DNA of 64,000 nucleotides, from positions 52,814,498 to 52,878,497 of the forward strand of contig CM064671.1 in the NCBI GenBank assembly GCA_032717465.1. Direction: 5' to 3'. This document shows, piece after piece, positions 22,945-34,635 of this stretch. This DNA comes from Coenobita brevimanus (taxonomy: Eukaryota; Arthropoda; Malacostraca; Decapoda; Coenobitidae). The position numbers were made by a program, and so were the translations under genes. Every line of letters begins with the position of its first letter. Position 1 is the first letter of the stretch. The notes below the pieces were generated by a model, which saw nothing but the letters and a program-made list of their open reading frames with translations, was not told where the DNA came from and did no database searches.

Positions 22945-23894
22945 AAATACTGTCAGCATAACTCGACGTGACCTATTAAACCAAATTTATGTGACGAAAC
23001 TAAAAGTCACCATGCAACCAAACACCTTTGTGTAATACAATTTCCTTTCCTCTGAGCACTCTCCATCGATCGTTTTACATGTTGAAGAGGTAACCTCTGC
23101 TTCTTTGCACTTCCGAAGGACGATTTGGGAATTTGTCAACGAGTTCCCTGAGAGTACTGAGGGAAAAATAGCAGCATATATGACAAAGGCAACCTCCAAA
23201 ATGACCTCTTTATATGTGCTTTCGTTTCTCAACTTGCCTTTGACGATGGTCCAGAGGTTCTTAAATGATGAAATGTCGTGACTGTTCCTTGGGTAATTAG
23301 GAATCCACTCCACGTAACTTGTGCAAAACCAGGTCGTGAGGACTTTCACGGTATGACAGTGAGCCCCGTCCTGCTGCAACATTTGTTTGCCAGTCGCCAC
23401 AAAGAGGCAGCCAAGTGGTCGTCTTAAAAGCGAAGATAAACGTCTTTGGTTACATTCTGGCCTTTTACAAGAATAATAATTTCGATTAGTCCAATATGAG
23501 GGAAAGCTCTCCATACCATAAGGGAGGCAGGATGTTGGACACTCTTTTCTGTAAACTTTGGGCTGCAGGGAAGTGACTGTACCATGCCACGCCTTCTGCT
23601 CCGTGGTGTCACTAACAAAAAACGTCGATTCATCGGCCCACAGGCTTCTCCTCCAATTATCTATAGTCCATGAAGCATATTTCTCTTCAAAACATTTCAC
23701 TTGTCATGCTGGACATCGGTAACAAGAGGCTTATCCTGGCCGTCATCCACCGATTTTTCACTTGCCTTTTTTTGATGGTCTGAATAGTTCGTACACTTCC
23801 GTCTTGGAGTAGAAAAGGGTTTTGTTTCTTCAGTTGTCTGGCAGCAATGGGAGGGTTTTCGCATAACTAACGCCTGATAACTGCAAGACAGCAC
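22945..23894 (-). pseudogene. Tc1/mariner-like transposase relic
   Basis: The minus-strand frame 22987-23700 has WADESTFFVSD (first catalytic Asp), LQQDGAHCHTV (second Asp) and NSHDISSFKNLWTIVKGKL. The last corresponds to the usual DISPxENLW, so the catalytic Glu appears changed to Lys. A further N-terminal frame (23697-23894) gives part of the DNA-binding region. I could not find convincing terminal repeats. The element is dead and lies between two inverted LINE 3' ends. Confidence 0.75.
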
Positions 23895-24101
23895 TCGGAA
23901 TTTTGGGAGTCCACCCCCAGTGTTGTGTGAGGGTACTTCTGATCCCCTTCTACATCACACCCTTGAACTTGGTCACTAATCAGCGTACTGAACGGTCATT
24001 AGCACCAGTATGTTTACTTGTTTTACGGCTATTTGAACCTGTTATATGACACGATAACTCGTACAATGTTATCATAACTTGTATAAGGTAAGGACGTTGC
24101 T

Positions 24102-24104
<3 letters not shown>

Positions 24105-24150
<46 letters not shown>
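24105..24150. repeat. (GT)n microsatellite
   Basis: 46 bases of pure GT, directly at the 3' end of the antisense CR1/L2-like LINE. Confidence 0.95.
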
Positions 24151-24151
<1 letters not shown>

Positions 24152-27100
24152 CTTACCTAATTCTTCTTACCTAATTGTATCTTTACAGGAATGAGTCAAG
24201 CTCGTACTGTCCCGTGTCTTAAACCATACTTATCGCCCATACCCTTAAATTTATTAAATGTTTTGGCACACACTATTTCATTTGGTAGTGCATTCCACTG
24301 ATCAGTTGCCCTATATGGGAAACTAAATTTCCTTACGTCTTTATCACCTCTTTTTTTATGCAGTCTTTTGCAGTGTCCTCTTGCCGATGTATCCCCATAG
24401 GTTATGTAATCTTTTATGTCTATTTTCTCCTTCCCTGATATGCATTTATATATCATAATCATGTCTCCTCTTTTCTTTCTCTCCTGTAGTGTAGGTAGAT
24501 TAAGTTTTTCTAGTCTTTCTTCGTAGCTTAGATTCCTTAAGCTTGGTACCCATCTTGTAGCGGCACTTTAAACTTTTTCAATCATATCTATTTGTTTTTT
24601 GAGACGAGGACTCCAGACTACTGATGCATACTCCAAAGTTGGTCTGATGAATGATGTTATTTTCTTTCTTAGTATGTCTTCATTTATGTATGTGAATGCT
24701 ATTCTCATACTTGCAGGCAGTGTATACATGTTCCGTACCTTCTCACTGATGTGGTCAGCCGGAGATAGTCTATCATTAATAATCACACCTAGGTCCTTCT
24801 CTCTTTCTGATGTGTGTTGGTTTTTATTTCCTATCTTATAATCCCAATCAGGTCTTTTTCCATTTTCACCAATCTTGATTACATGACACTTGTCCACACC
24901 GAATTCCATTTGCCATGTATTGCTCCATTCATGAAGTTTATTTCATTCTTCTTGTTACTCTTTACAAGAGTCTGCATTAGTAACTGACCTTTGTAATTTT
25001 GCATCATCAGCAAACGTACTTAGGTAGCTTTCATTTTCAATGTTGCTATCTGTATCACCTATATACACTAAAAACATGACTGGTGCCAGCACTGAGCCAC
25101 AAGGGACTCAGCTATTCAATTATCTTCATGATGAGTAATTTCCCCTTAGTACTGTTCTCATTTCTCCTTTTTTGAGAAAATCTTGTATCCAACAATACAG
25201 TCTGCCTCGAATTCCTTCTTGATAGTACAGTTTCCATAAAAGCCTTTGGTGTCATACTCTGCCAAATGCTTTCTTAAAATCTAAATAGATACTGTCCACC
25301 CATCCTTCTCTTTTCTGTAATACTTCTATTACTCTACCATAGAAGCGCAACAGATTAGTAACACAGGATTTTCCTTTTCTGAAACCAAACTGTCCTTCTG
25401 TTATCATATTGTGTTCTTCTAGATGATTTACCCATGCTTTACTTATCAGCTTTTCTGATACCTTCCTTACAACACTGGTTAGTGATACTGGTCGGTAGTT
25501 GAGTGGATTTTGTCTATTTCCTTTCCTGAATATGGGAACAATGTTTCTATCAGGTAGTTTACCTTGTCCCAAGGATTTCTTGAAAATTAAAAATAATGGT
25601 TTACTTAACTCCTTTGCTCATTCCTGTAGCACCCAACATGAAATTTCATCAGGACTATCTGCTTTTTCTTTGTCTAATTTACTTAGCTCCTGCTATATTT
25701 CTTTTTCTGTTATTTGTATATCTGGTAATGTGTGGGCATGCCTGTTCCATATCATTCCTCTCAAAATTATTTTCTTTTGTAAAAACTGACTGGAAATTCT
25801 TGTTTAGTGCTTCACAAACATCTTTCTCTTGTGTATTTGTGATCCCCTCATCAGTAATGGATTGTATTTTATCTTTTACTTTGGTTTTGCTTCGGATGTA
25901 GTTGAAAAATAGCTTCGGTTGTTCACTACTTCTATTTATGATATCCTCCTCGAGCTGTTTCTGGGCCTCCCTCCTTATTCTTGTATAATCGTTTCTTGCG
26001 TGTTTATAGTTGTTATATGCCCTATCACTCTTGTGTCTTCTATATCTATTCCACAACAAATCTCTTTTTTTGATTTTTACATTCTGTATTGAACCATTTC
26101 TTTACTTTCTTTTCTGTTTCTTTGTGCTGTGGAATGTACTTCTGGATTCCTATTTCATGAAATTCACAGAATTTTTTTATATATAGCATTTAAACCTTGT
26201 CCTCTAAGCTCCTTTTCCCAATTAATTTCTAAGAAGTATTTCTTTAGGGCATGATAGTTTCCCGTTTTATAATTTAGTCTCTTTTTGTAACTTTCATTGC
26301 TATTAACTATGCCATGTGCAATCCTGAAGTTGCAGTTAAGTACTGCATGGTCGCTTTTGCCAAATGGAGGGTGATACATTAATTTGTCAATATTGTTTTC
26401 TTGCGTAGTAAATATTAAATCTAGCACTGAGGGTGCATCGAGTCCTCATTTTCTGGTGCTTTCTCTTACATGTTGCATTAGGAAAAACTCCTGCACGAGA
26501 TCCAGGAGCTTTTGGTCCCAACAACTTTCTTGGCTTATTATATCCAGAATATTCCAATTTATATTTGTATTAAAATCTCCAGTTAGTATAATTCTTTCCG
26601 ATTTCTCTTATTCTGTGAAGTAATGCTCTTAAACTCTGAATTGTACTCTCTGCCAGATCTTCATACTCGACTCTTTCCAATGTGTTTGATCAGTTGGCAT
26701 GTACAAATTGGCTACAATTACTTTCCCTTCAGATGTGTTGATCTCTGCTGCAATCAGTTCTACTTGTGAGGGTATATCTAGTTCTATTTCTTTGACTTTT
26801 AGACTTTTTTTTGGTTAATATCATAATTCCTCCTCCTTTTTTTAAGTTCCTATCTCTTCTCCATATACTGTATTCCTCTAAGTTTTGGATGTCATTTGAT
26901 ATCCTTGGTGGTAATTATGTTTCAGCTAGGCATATTATATGTGGTTCATTTTCTCTGATATAATCATTCATCTCTAATAATTTAGACACGATTCCATCCA
27001 CATTTGAGTATATCAACTTAATCATCTTATTTACATACTTGTCATGACTTGGTTTTACTACCTTCCTCCTTTGTATTCCCTCCTGTTTATGTACCACTTT

Positions 27101-27367
27101 CGAACCTGCAATCCGATTACTTTGTAAAAAAAAAAAAAATGTATTTATCTCCTCTGATCTTCCCTCGTTCTTTGTTTTTGCTTCCTTCCTCTTCTCTTTC
27201 AGTAATTCCAGTTTCTCTTGTGTTAGGCATCTTTTTATCCACACATTTTTTGAAATCCTCTTTTTCCATGAGTTTCTTTGCATTTTTTAGTATCTTCTCT
27301 ACAATATTTACACTCTGGAAAGTTACCTTTAGAGGCCTTGACTTATTTCTTTCGTATTTCCCTAACC

Positions 27368-27368
<1 letters not shown>
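24151..27368 (-). mobile_element. CR1/L2-like LINE, nearly full length
   Basis: On the minus strand the element runs from an N-terminal Lys/Glu-rich region through the endonuclease start (KLIYSNVDGIVSKLLEMND, about 27040), SDHAVLNCNF (SDH motif, frame 26164-26427), the linker (25679-26059), and the RT with NYRPVSLTS, GQFGFRKGKSC and LDFKKAFGRV (25252-25572). Near 25000 it has FADDAKLQRS, with the catalytic FADD intact. It ends with FTYINEDILRKKITSFIRPTLEY (24568-24909) and the 24196-24462 C-terminus. The 3' end has the AATTAGGTAAGA repeat. Frameshifts and stops split it into at least seven frames. GT/CA microsatellites touch both ends. Confidence 0.88.

Positions 27369-27445
<77 letters not shown>
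27369..27445. repeat. (GT)n microsatellite
   Basis: 77 bases of pure TG, directly abutting the 5' end of the antisense CR1/L2-like LINE. Confidence 0.95.
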
Positions 27446-27449
<4 letters not shown>

Positions 27450-27896
27450 ACTGAGGTAGACCTCAGCAAGGAGTAAGTTGTACGCATGGTAGAACTAATG
27501 ATCTTCCAGTCTACTAGAGGAAGAACAACGACGAATGGGATGAATGGTGTAGTTTGGAGGGTTCTGTAAGTGAGAGGATAATGATCGTGGGTGATGACAC
27601 TGGTGAGTGAGGTGTTTGTATTTATGATGTACGTGACAGGGTTTGGTGTAACTTATATTGACTGAAGTGCATAAAAAGGACAACATTATAAATGAATGTG
27701 TATGAGATTCACTAATAAAACAGAAGGTGCAAGGGAAGATGAGGAATATTTTCAGATTTTTTTTTCTACCCAGCAAAGCGAAGTTATCCACGGACGTTCA
27801 TTTTCTCCTCGATGAGCCTTTTGCCAGGATAGAACCAGTGAAGATCCCTATATAGACTTAGACTGCAGGGAGAGGGCAGTAAGCTCCCCTCCTCCC

Positions 27897-27898
<2 letters not shown>
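27446..27898. other. Intronic sequence, nothing recognised
   Basis: No gene or known repeat is seen. GT-rich phrases (GTGTTTGTATTTATGATG and similar) resemble the degenerate minisatellite further right. Confidence 0.4.

Positions 27899-27969
<71 letters not shown>
27899..27969. repeat. (CA)n microsatellite
   Basis: About 71 bases of CA with one CG interruption near the right end. Confidence 0.95.
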
Positions 27970-27970
<1 letters not shown>

Positions 27971-28039
27971 TATTCTACGATTATTCATGATACGAGTAAA
28001 AGTGATAATAGAATGGGTGCTGTTAGTGTCTGGGTTGCG

Positions 28040-28523
28040 ATGGTGTAAGAGTAGGATACTCGTAAGTGGGAGGCGAGTGTAAATGGGTCGCTGGTATAGG
28101 TGGCTGGGTGGTGTAGATGGGAGGGTATTGTAAGTGGGAAGATAGTGTAAGTGGGTCAGGGGTGTAGATGGATGGGTAGTGTAAGTGGTTCAGTGGTGTA
28201 CAGTAGATGAGAGGCTACTGTCAGAGGAAGGACAGTGTATGTGAGTCGGTGGTGTAAATGGGAGGACAGCATAGTGGGTCAGTGGTGTAGATGGGTGGGT
28301 GGTGTAAGACTGAAGATAGTGTAAGTCGGTCATTGGTGTAAATGGAAGAATAATGTAAGAAGGAGGCTATTGTAATTGGGTCGGTGCTGTAGATGGGAGG
28401 ATAGTGTAAGAGGAAGGTTGATGTAATTGGGTCAAAGGAGTAGATGGAAGGGTTGTGTAGGAGGGAGGATAGCGTAAGTGGGTCGGTGGTGTAGATGGGA
28501 GGGCAGTAAAGAGAGGAGTGTTA
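28040..28523. repeat. Degenerate GTGTAGATGGG minisatellite, left part
   Basis: The sequence is built from diverged units close to GGTGTAGATGGGAGGATAGT followed by GTAAGTGGGTC, roughly 31-36 bases each, for more than ten units. The same repeat resumes at 29205 after a MITE, so the array was split by that insertion. Confidence 0.8.
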
Positions 28524-28525
28524 TA

Positions 28526-29200
28526 GTCTTACCAATCTAAAACCAAGGTTTGGGTGGGGTCTGGCGCTGGGTGCAGCCATGCCATACTTCCTAAACGAGC
28601 AATGAGTAGATTTTGTTATATATGTAATAGGCATCACAGATAGGTACACACATACTAATACAATATAAACGTAAGTATTCTAGCATATCAAAGGAAGGTA
28701 AACTTGTAATGCATATGGCTCTTGTACATCAATAAAGAAACGTGGCATACATATTTTACAGTGTTGCTGAAAAAAATGTAGTTACTTTTACCGACTTTCA
28801 CGGTAGTTCTAAATTGGGTAAGTAATGTAACAATTACGCTTATAATATAATTTGAAGGAATCAGTAGAACATACGCTATTTTCTTAATAGAAATAAATAA
28901 GTTAAAACACTCACGAGCGGCAACATCCAGGCCCATACTGGGAATCATAAATTATATGAGAGAGAGAGAATTAATTATAACTTAAATTAGTTTGTCTTTA
29001 CACACACACACATACACAAACACACACACACACAGAAGTGGGTGAAGTCATGTCAGGCCAGGTGGCGAGATGTGAGCGGCGAACTCTAACGGTGTCAGGT
29101 CAGCCACTAGCCAATCAGAGTATAGGAAACAAGGCAACGCTGTATGCCGGGAAATCCCCGGCTGGACTCCACCCAAACCTTGGTTTTAGATTGGTGAGAC
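28526..29200. mobile_element. 675 bp MITE with 37 bp inverted repeats
   Basis: The left end (from 28526, GTCTTACCAATCTAAAACC...) and the inverted right end (from 29200, GTCTCACCAATCTAAAACC...) match over about 37 bases with two differences. TATA or TA on both sides suits a TA target duplication, so a Tc1/mariner-type relationship is likely. It has no transposase frame. It lies within the GTGTAGATGGG minisatellite. Confidence 0.85.
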
Positions 29201-29345
29201 TATAGTCGGTTGGTGCTTTATATGGGAGGAGAATGTAGTGGGGTTGGTATTGTAGATGGGAGGAAAGTGTAAGTGGGTCGGTGGTGTAGGTGAGAAGATT
29301 GAACAGTTGGTTAAGTGGTGTGGATGAGAGGGTGTTGAGGGTTTA
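29201..29345. repeat. Degenerate GTGTAGATGGG minisatellite, right part
   Basis: It continues the array at 28040-28523 (for example GTGTAAGTGGGTCGGTGGTG near 29265) on the other side of the MITE. Confidence 0.75.
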
Positions 29346-29874
29346 AAACTTGCAAGTGTCGTTGGTCATGAAAGAGAGAATTTATCCAGCTCTGATAACC
29401 AGAGAAATGTAAGTACCACAGACGAAGGCAATAATTGCAGGCATTTAACTGAATGTACTGTTTTTTTTTTTTTTCAATGTTGGTGCAAGGGTATGCGGTC
29501 AGCCAAAGCTGATAGAAGTCAACAGTAAGTCAAAGCCCAAGGCCGCAGGACAATATTGAAATAATATTGTTTGTACGGTGAAGTATTATTGTTGCTTTGA
29601 TTCAGCTTTGAAGACATTTTTATTCAACTTGTGAGGAAAAATACAGCCTAATATTCCCCTTATTGCAATATGTTCCCCGAAATCTTATTAAAGCCACCTG
29701 GAAGCAGGAAAAATAAATCGAATAAAAGACATCTCTACAATCAAGGAGGTAAACTCTCTTATGCCAGGGTTAATTGATAGCGTGCTCTCACTCATTTTCT
29801 GCATGTATGCAACATATCAACTTTGCAACTGTGTTTCTGTGATATTCAGTCTTTTCAAAACAATATATCGTGCA
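29346..29874. other. Intronic sequence, nothing recognised
   Basis: AT-rich non-coding stretch with one T run at about 29461. I see no gene. Confidence 0.4.
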
Positions 29875-29975
29875 ATCTCGAAATGGATTGTCCTTGAATC
29901 TGGCTCTTTTTTGTTTGCTTTTTCTTGGAGAGAGTTATTTTGCGGGCTTACGGCGTTTGGTTCCTTCTTTGCATT
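29875..29975 (+). mobile_element. 3' end fragment of the jockey-like LINE
   Basis: About 100 bases from TCTCGAAATGGATTG to TTTGGTTCCTTCTTTGC. It matches the 3' untranslated ends of the jockey-like copies at 7083 (inverted) and 59716. It is a strongly 5'-truncated copy with no coding sequence. An A-rich stretch follows. Confidence 0.7.
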
Positions 29976-31122
29976 ATTAAAAAAATATATATATAAATAA
30001 ACTCTTAACCTTGGATTAAACACAGTGGAGAGTTTCAGGGCCATGAAAGGGTTAAATATTTCTGGTTTGAAAACAACAGATCAGAGGTCAAGATCACATG
30101 GAAGGGTGAAACGCCCGGTCTCTGACTGATGATGCAGGCGTTGTGCTCTCCGAGTGGTTCACATTATTTTTTCCAGACCACTAATCAGAGCTCCCATTTT
30201 CCCTCCTTACTTTTATGACGCTAGTTTACTTAAAAAAAAAAAAAAAGTCAGAAAGTGGCCTTGCAAGTATCATTGAAAAAACATTCTTCATTAAATGTAT
30301 GAAGATGCAAGCATGGCAATGCCAAAACTATTGGAAGAAGATTGAGATAGTGCTTGTATACCCTGCTGTAATTCTGTCCCTACACTTATTTCTTTTATAC
30401 TGCCAGTAAGTATTATTATGGTGCAACAATTATTTAATCATAGGGGCATCCAAAAAGAAAATGCCACTAGCAGGGTATCTAACCATGTAATGAAAAAACA
30501 GTATTTCTTTAAAACTGTTTGAATGGATTTATTTGTATTTTTAATGTCGGGATCTTGTTCCTGTGTTTTTTGCATTGTGCCATCACCTACATCTCCCTTC
30601 ATTTTATAAAATGTAACTTTTATCCCTTTATGTAGTACTATACAGTCTACATAAGTTTCATCACTCTGACACGCTTCACATCACTCTTTATCACTGGCGA
30701 TACTAAGCAACAAATATGGCAATATAAACAATTGGAAAATGAGGAATAAAGTTTGAAACTATTTTTGTTGACAACTCTTAAAGTGAAGGCGAATCTGATA
30801 CAGGACAAAATATATGAACATTTTTATGAAAATGATTTTTAAAGTGAGTTAATAACAGTATGGCTGAAATATACAGCATTTAATCACCTAATAAGCTTAT
30901 GACTAAGAAGTTTCACAAACAGTGAGATATATTGGATGGTGTTCTGAAGAGAATTTTCCTTGCTTGCGGCTCTTTAACATTGTCCAGCAACTGCTTGATA
31001 CTATGCTTTAAGCTTATACTTTATATTCTGTTGTTGTCACGCCATGTCTGAATATTTGGTGAATATTATTAAATTCACTTCTTAATCGGGAAGATTAAAA
31101 AAAAAAAAAATAGTAGGCATAC
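29976..31122. other. Intronic sequence, nothing recognised
   Basis: AT-rich, with short A runs at about 30230 and 31098. No coding or repeat feature is recognised. Confidence 0.4.
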
Positions 31123-31343
31123 CCTAAGATAATGCTCATTTGCCGAGTTCTTTTGCCAGATCATAATGACGTCAGGGTCGTCCAACACATCTCTCATAGT
31201 CTGGTATCGCTGTGGGATGTGTCTGACAGCCAGGAGGGACATGAGGTTGCCGGCATAGCTCCGTGTCAGCACCAGCGTCACCAGCATCCACACACCCACC
31301 ACCACACGCTCCCACCACCAGGTATTGCGATTCATGATAAGGT
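31123..31343 (-). CDS. Ionotropic receptor, last core transmembrane segment and S2 start
   Basis: This 221 nt exon starts after acceptor TTTTCAG with two bases of a split codon. It reads LIMNRNTWWWERVVVG, the transmembrane segment VWMLVTLVLTRSYAGNLMSLL, then VRHIPQRYQTMRDVLDD and MIWQKNSANEHYLR. It ends before donor GTATGC in phase 0. SYAGNLMSLLAV stands where iGluRs have SYTANLAAFL, at the inner end of the third membrane helix that gates the pore. IPQRYQTMRDVLDD begins the S2 ligand lobe. The downstream partner is at 778-955. Earlier exons (signal peptide, S1 lobe, pore) were not found to the right within the window. Confidence 0.9.
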
Positions 31344-31504
31344 CTGAAAATTTATAAATATTTCATAAGAAGTAAATCCATTCTGCTTAAACCAACGCAA
31401 ACAAAATAACAGACCCATTCTTATGATCATGATCACTTATATGAATGAACAAACCAGCTCCGTCGCAAGTGATGCCTTCATCATGCTTTCTCTCGCAAAC
31501 AAAT

Positions 31505-31797
31505 GTTTGATTATGACTGTGTATGAAGTTATAAAAGAACAGAAATGGAGGTGGGCAGGCCATATAGCAAGAATAAAGGATAACCGATGGAGTACGAGGC
31601 TGACGGAGTGGACACCAAGAGAATGTAAGCGTAGCAGAAAAAGGCCAGACAGGAAATGGAGAGATGAGACAGTGAAATTTGCAGGGAAAACGTGGCAAAG
31701 ATTGGCTCAGTCAAGGAATTCATGGAAAAGGTTGGGGGAGGCCTTTGTTCAGCAGTGGACTAGTTATGGCTGATGATGAAGATTATGATGATGATAT
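31505..31797 (+). mobile_element. 5'-truncated RTE-like LINE, C-terminal end
   Basis: The frame encodes KWRWAGHIARIKDNRW, LTEWTPRECKRSRKRPDRKW and SWKRLGEAFVQQW, the conserved C-terminus of RTE-like LINE polyproteins. It ends in a tandem tail of GATGAT units. Only this tail end of the element is present. It lies just upstream (5' side) of the receptor exon, antisense to it. Confidence 0.8.
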
Positions 31798-32320
31798 GTT
31801 TGTTGTATGCCAAAGTTCTAAGTCCTTCTTCGTTAAAACAGATAATCACCAAATATGTCATGTTCGATATACTGTGCAACTATCAGTTTACCAAAAGTCT
31901 CTATCAGCTATGATATTCATTGTAAGTTAGCAGAGAAAATTTGCAAGAATGAATATGCACATAACCTGCATAATTACATATATGTACAAATACATTCAAA
32001 AACCCTAATTTACTTCGGCATCAAGTTAAGCCCTTCTGTCTTTTCAGCTACAAAACGAGAGGTTCTTTTATAATCCTCAGGGAATTTATTGTGCGATTAA
32101 TGTCAAATACATTCACGTCCAGATATCAATAACGCTGGCCATGAATCAGTTTGATAAGAATATAAATCTGAATGAAAATGCTTTTCAAGTTATTCACTTG
32201 GTATTATTAATGGCCCTGAAAAAAAGTCACCCTTTACTTCTTCCCAGTAACAGGCAAGACATTCCAGAAGTTCCTGGATCATTAATAATGTTTTTTTTTT
32301 TTTTTCGGATATATACGTAT
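31798..32320. other. Intronic sequence, nothing recognised
   Basis: AT-rich, with a T run at 32291-32305. I see no gene. Confidence 0.4.
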
Positions 32321-34375
32321 ATCAATCAATCATTTCTTGTGGTACCCCACGGGATGTATAGGGCCTCGATGAACTCTCTCCACCAATATTTGTCTCTTGC
32401 CATCTCCTTCAGGTCCTACCAACACTCCTCTCCTGCTTCTTTTTTCATTGTCCTCAACCAGGTTTCCCTTGGCCTACCTCTACCTCTTCTTCCTCTAGCA
32501 GTCCACTCTGGCACATCCTGTATTAAACTGCCTTCTTTTCTGTATATGTGCCCCAGCCACTTCCAGCGGGACAGTCTTACATATTCATTAACTGGTTCCA
32601 CTCTCGTAATATCCCCTACTCTTTCATGTCTAACTCTGTCTTGCCACTTTACCCCAAGAATCCTTCTCAGTATTTCATTCTCAAATCCTAATACTTTCTG
32701 ATCTGTTGCAATTGTACTGTACCATGACTCATGCCCATAAATTAAAATTGGTCTAACCATGGACTTGTAAATTTTCACTTTAGTATGTACCGAAAGCATA
32801 TTATTATTCCAAACAGATTTCAACATTCCAACAGCTCGCCAAGCCTGTCTAATCCTCTCCTCAATTTCATTGTTTATTGATCATTTGATGATACAATCGT
32901 TCCCAGATATTTAAAGTTTTCTACATTCTTCACCTCATTATTCCCAATTACACAATCGATTTGGTTCTCCACGTTCATATTAATAATCTCAGTCTTTCCA
33001 CAATTTATTACCAATCCCACTTTTTCTCCTTCCTCCACCAGACATTCAAGCACCCTCTGCATCTCGTAAATACTTCCGGAAATCAGTACAATATCATCTG
33101 CATAGTCCAAATCCATCAGCTTCTAATTTTCTTTCCAGTTAATTCCTGCACCTGTTCTCCTTACCTTTCTCATAACATAATCCATAACCAAAACAAACAG
33201 CAATGGCGAAAGAACTCCTTAAATCACTCCTGACCTAACTTCAAATGGATCACTCAAAGAACCACCCACCGTTACCTTACAAAAAGTACCTTCATGCAGG
33301 CTTCTAATAATATTTACAAACTTTTCTGATATACCATAAAATCTCATAATTTTCAACATACCTCCACGTGAAACACTATCAAACGACTTTTCAGTATCCA
33401 CAAAACACATACTAAGTGGCATTTTCATCTCATTACCTTGTTGCATTAGATGCCTTACAATAAAAATCTGATCATTACAACCTCAACCCTTTCTAAATCC
33501 GACTTGTTCTTCTCTTAGAAATTTGTCAATTACTGGCTCTATTCTGTTTAACAAGATTTTGGAAAAGACTTTTGCAACTACAGGTGTCAAAGTTATCCCC
33601 CTTCAATTGCCACACACACTTAAATCTCCCTTTTTTGGTATTTTTATAATCACTCCATTTTTCCACTCTTCTGGAATTCCATTATCCCAAGCCACATTAA
33701 AAAGTTTCAAAAGCACATTCATCAACTAATCATTTTCCACCTTAAGCATTTCAGGTAATATTCCATCCTCGCCTGGGGCCTTAAAATTCTTTAACTCCTT
33801 TATAGATTTTGCTACCTCTTCCAAAGTTATATTCCTTGTATCTATCTGCAAGTCTCTCTTGGCTGGCAAAATGCCCTCTTCAGCTGGGATTGGTCTATTT
33901 TGAACAGATTCAAAGTGCTCTTTCCACCCTCCTTGTATATCCAAATCTTTAGTCATCAAATTACCATTTCTATCTCGTACAGGTATTTTCTTCCTTCCCT
34001 TTTCAGTCCCAGTTAACTCCTTTATGGCCTGATACGCTGCTCTTGTGCTCTGACTTACTTAATTTCTGTCTTTGTTGCCTTTTCATCATATTGCCTCCTC
34101 TTATCACGTCTAACGAGTCTTTTTACTATTGCCTCCTCTTATCACGTCTAACGAGTCTTTTTACTTCAGAATGTAAACTCCAGTACTTTGCTCTAAGTAC
34201 TTCAACTGCCTGACCATCAACATGTTGTTCTTCACTTCTTTACTTAGCCTCTTTCCTTTTCTGAATTGCATTCGATGTTTCATCTGACATCCACTTTTTC
34301 CTTCTCGTTTTTCCCATTTTCTTAATAGTAACCTTAGCACTCTCATGCAAAACCTCTTTTACCTCTCTCCACATT
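32321..34375 (-). mobile_element. RTE-like LINE (family A), antisense copy
   Basis: Minus-strand frames: linker WKEHFESVQNRP and LKNFKAPGEDGILPEML (33726-33959), FVDTEKSFDSVSRGGML and RSLHEGTFCKVTVGG (33219-33446), LDYADDIVLISGS with the catalytic YADD intact (32874-33116), and the C-terminus RLSRWKWLGHIYRKEG and TARGRRGRGRPRETW (32416-32826). The 3' end has an ATCA tandem tail (TGAT on the coding strand). It is 5'-truncated, with no endonuclease, and has frameshifts and stops. Another copy of the same family lies at 39252-45351. Confidence 0.88.
34091..34166. repeat. Two tandem copies of a 38 bp unit
   Basis: The 38 bases from 34091 (TTGCCTCCTCTTATCACG...) are repeated exactly from 34129. 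It is a local duplication within the antisense LINE. Confidence 0.9.
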
Positions 34376-34635
34376 TGATTAATAGATATATACATATATA
34401 CGTGGTAGCAATATATCGTGACTGGATGATGTGTTCCAAGTCTTAGAAAAAAAAAATCTTCAACCCCATCACAGATGAAAATAATTTAAATGCTTGTCTG
34501 TTGTTAAAACGTCGGTTCATAGGTTTAAAATTGTATTAATTACCTATATCAAAACAATCCACTTCCAGCTCCGCAGGCACCCTTCTTAAATAACAAAAGG
34601 TATTCATCAACTCCTGGAGAGCGACCAGAGCAGCC
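34376..34635. other. Upstream sequence of the cold-shock ORF
   Basis: AT-rich, then more GC-rich from about 34560. I see no promoter motif and no splice evidence. Confidence 0.35.

Larger units (their letters stand above)
956..31122 (-). other. Inferred 30.2 kb intron of the ionotropic receptor
   Basis: The donor GTATGC after ...YLR (31122 reading down) and the acceptor TTTCAG before TVKEG (ending at 956) are both phase 0. The peptide across the join reads as uninterrupted S2 lobe, so the two exons are inferred to splice directly. Nearly all the intervening sequence is nested mobile elements and simple repeats, listed separately. An extra small exon inside cannot be excluded without RNA data. 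Confidence 0.7.

Noticed and set aside
29760..30042. Another piggyBac MITE (GGGTTAA at about 29765 and 30036)
   Set aside because: Both sites have the same orientation and no inward CCC end is found, so no element can be defined.
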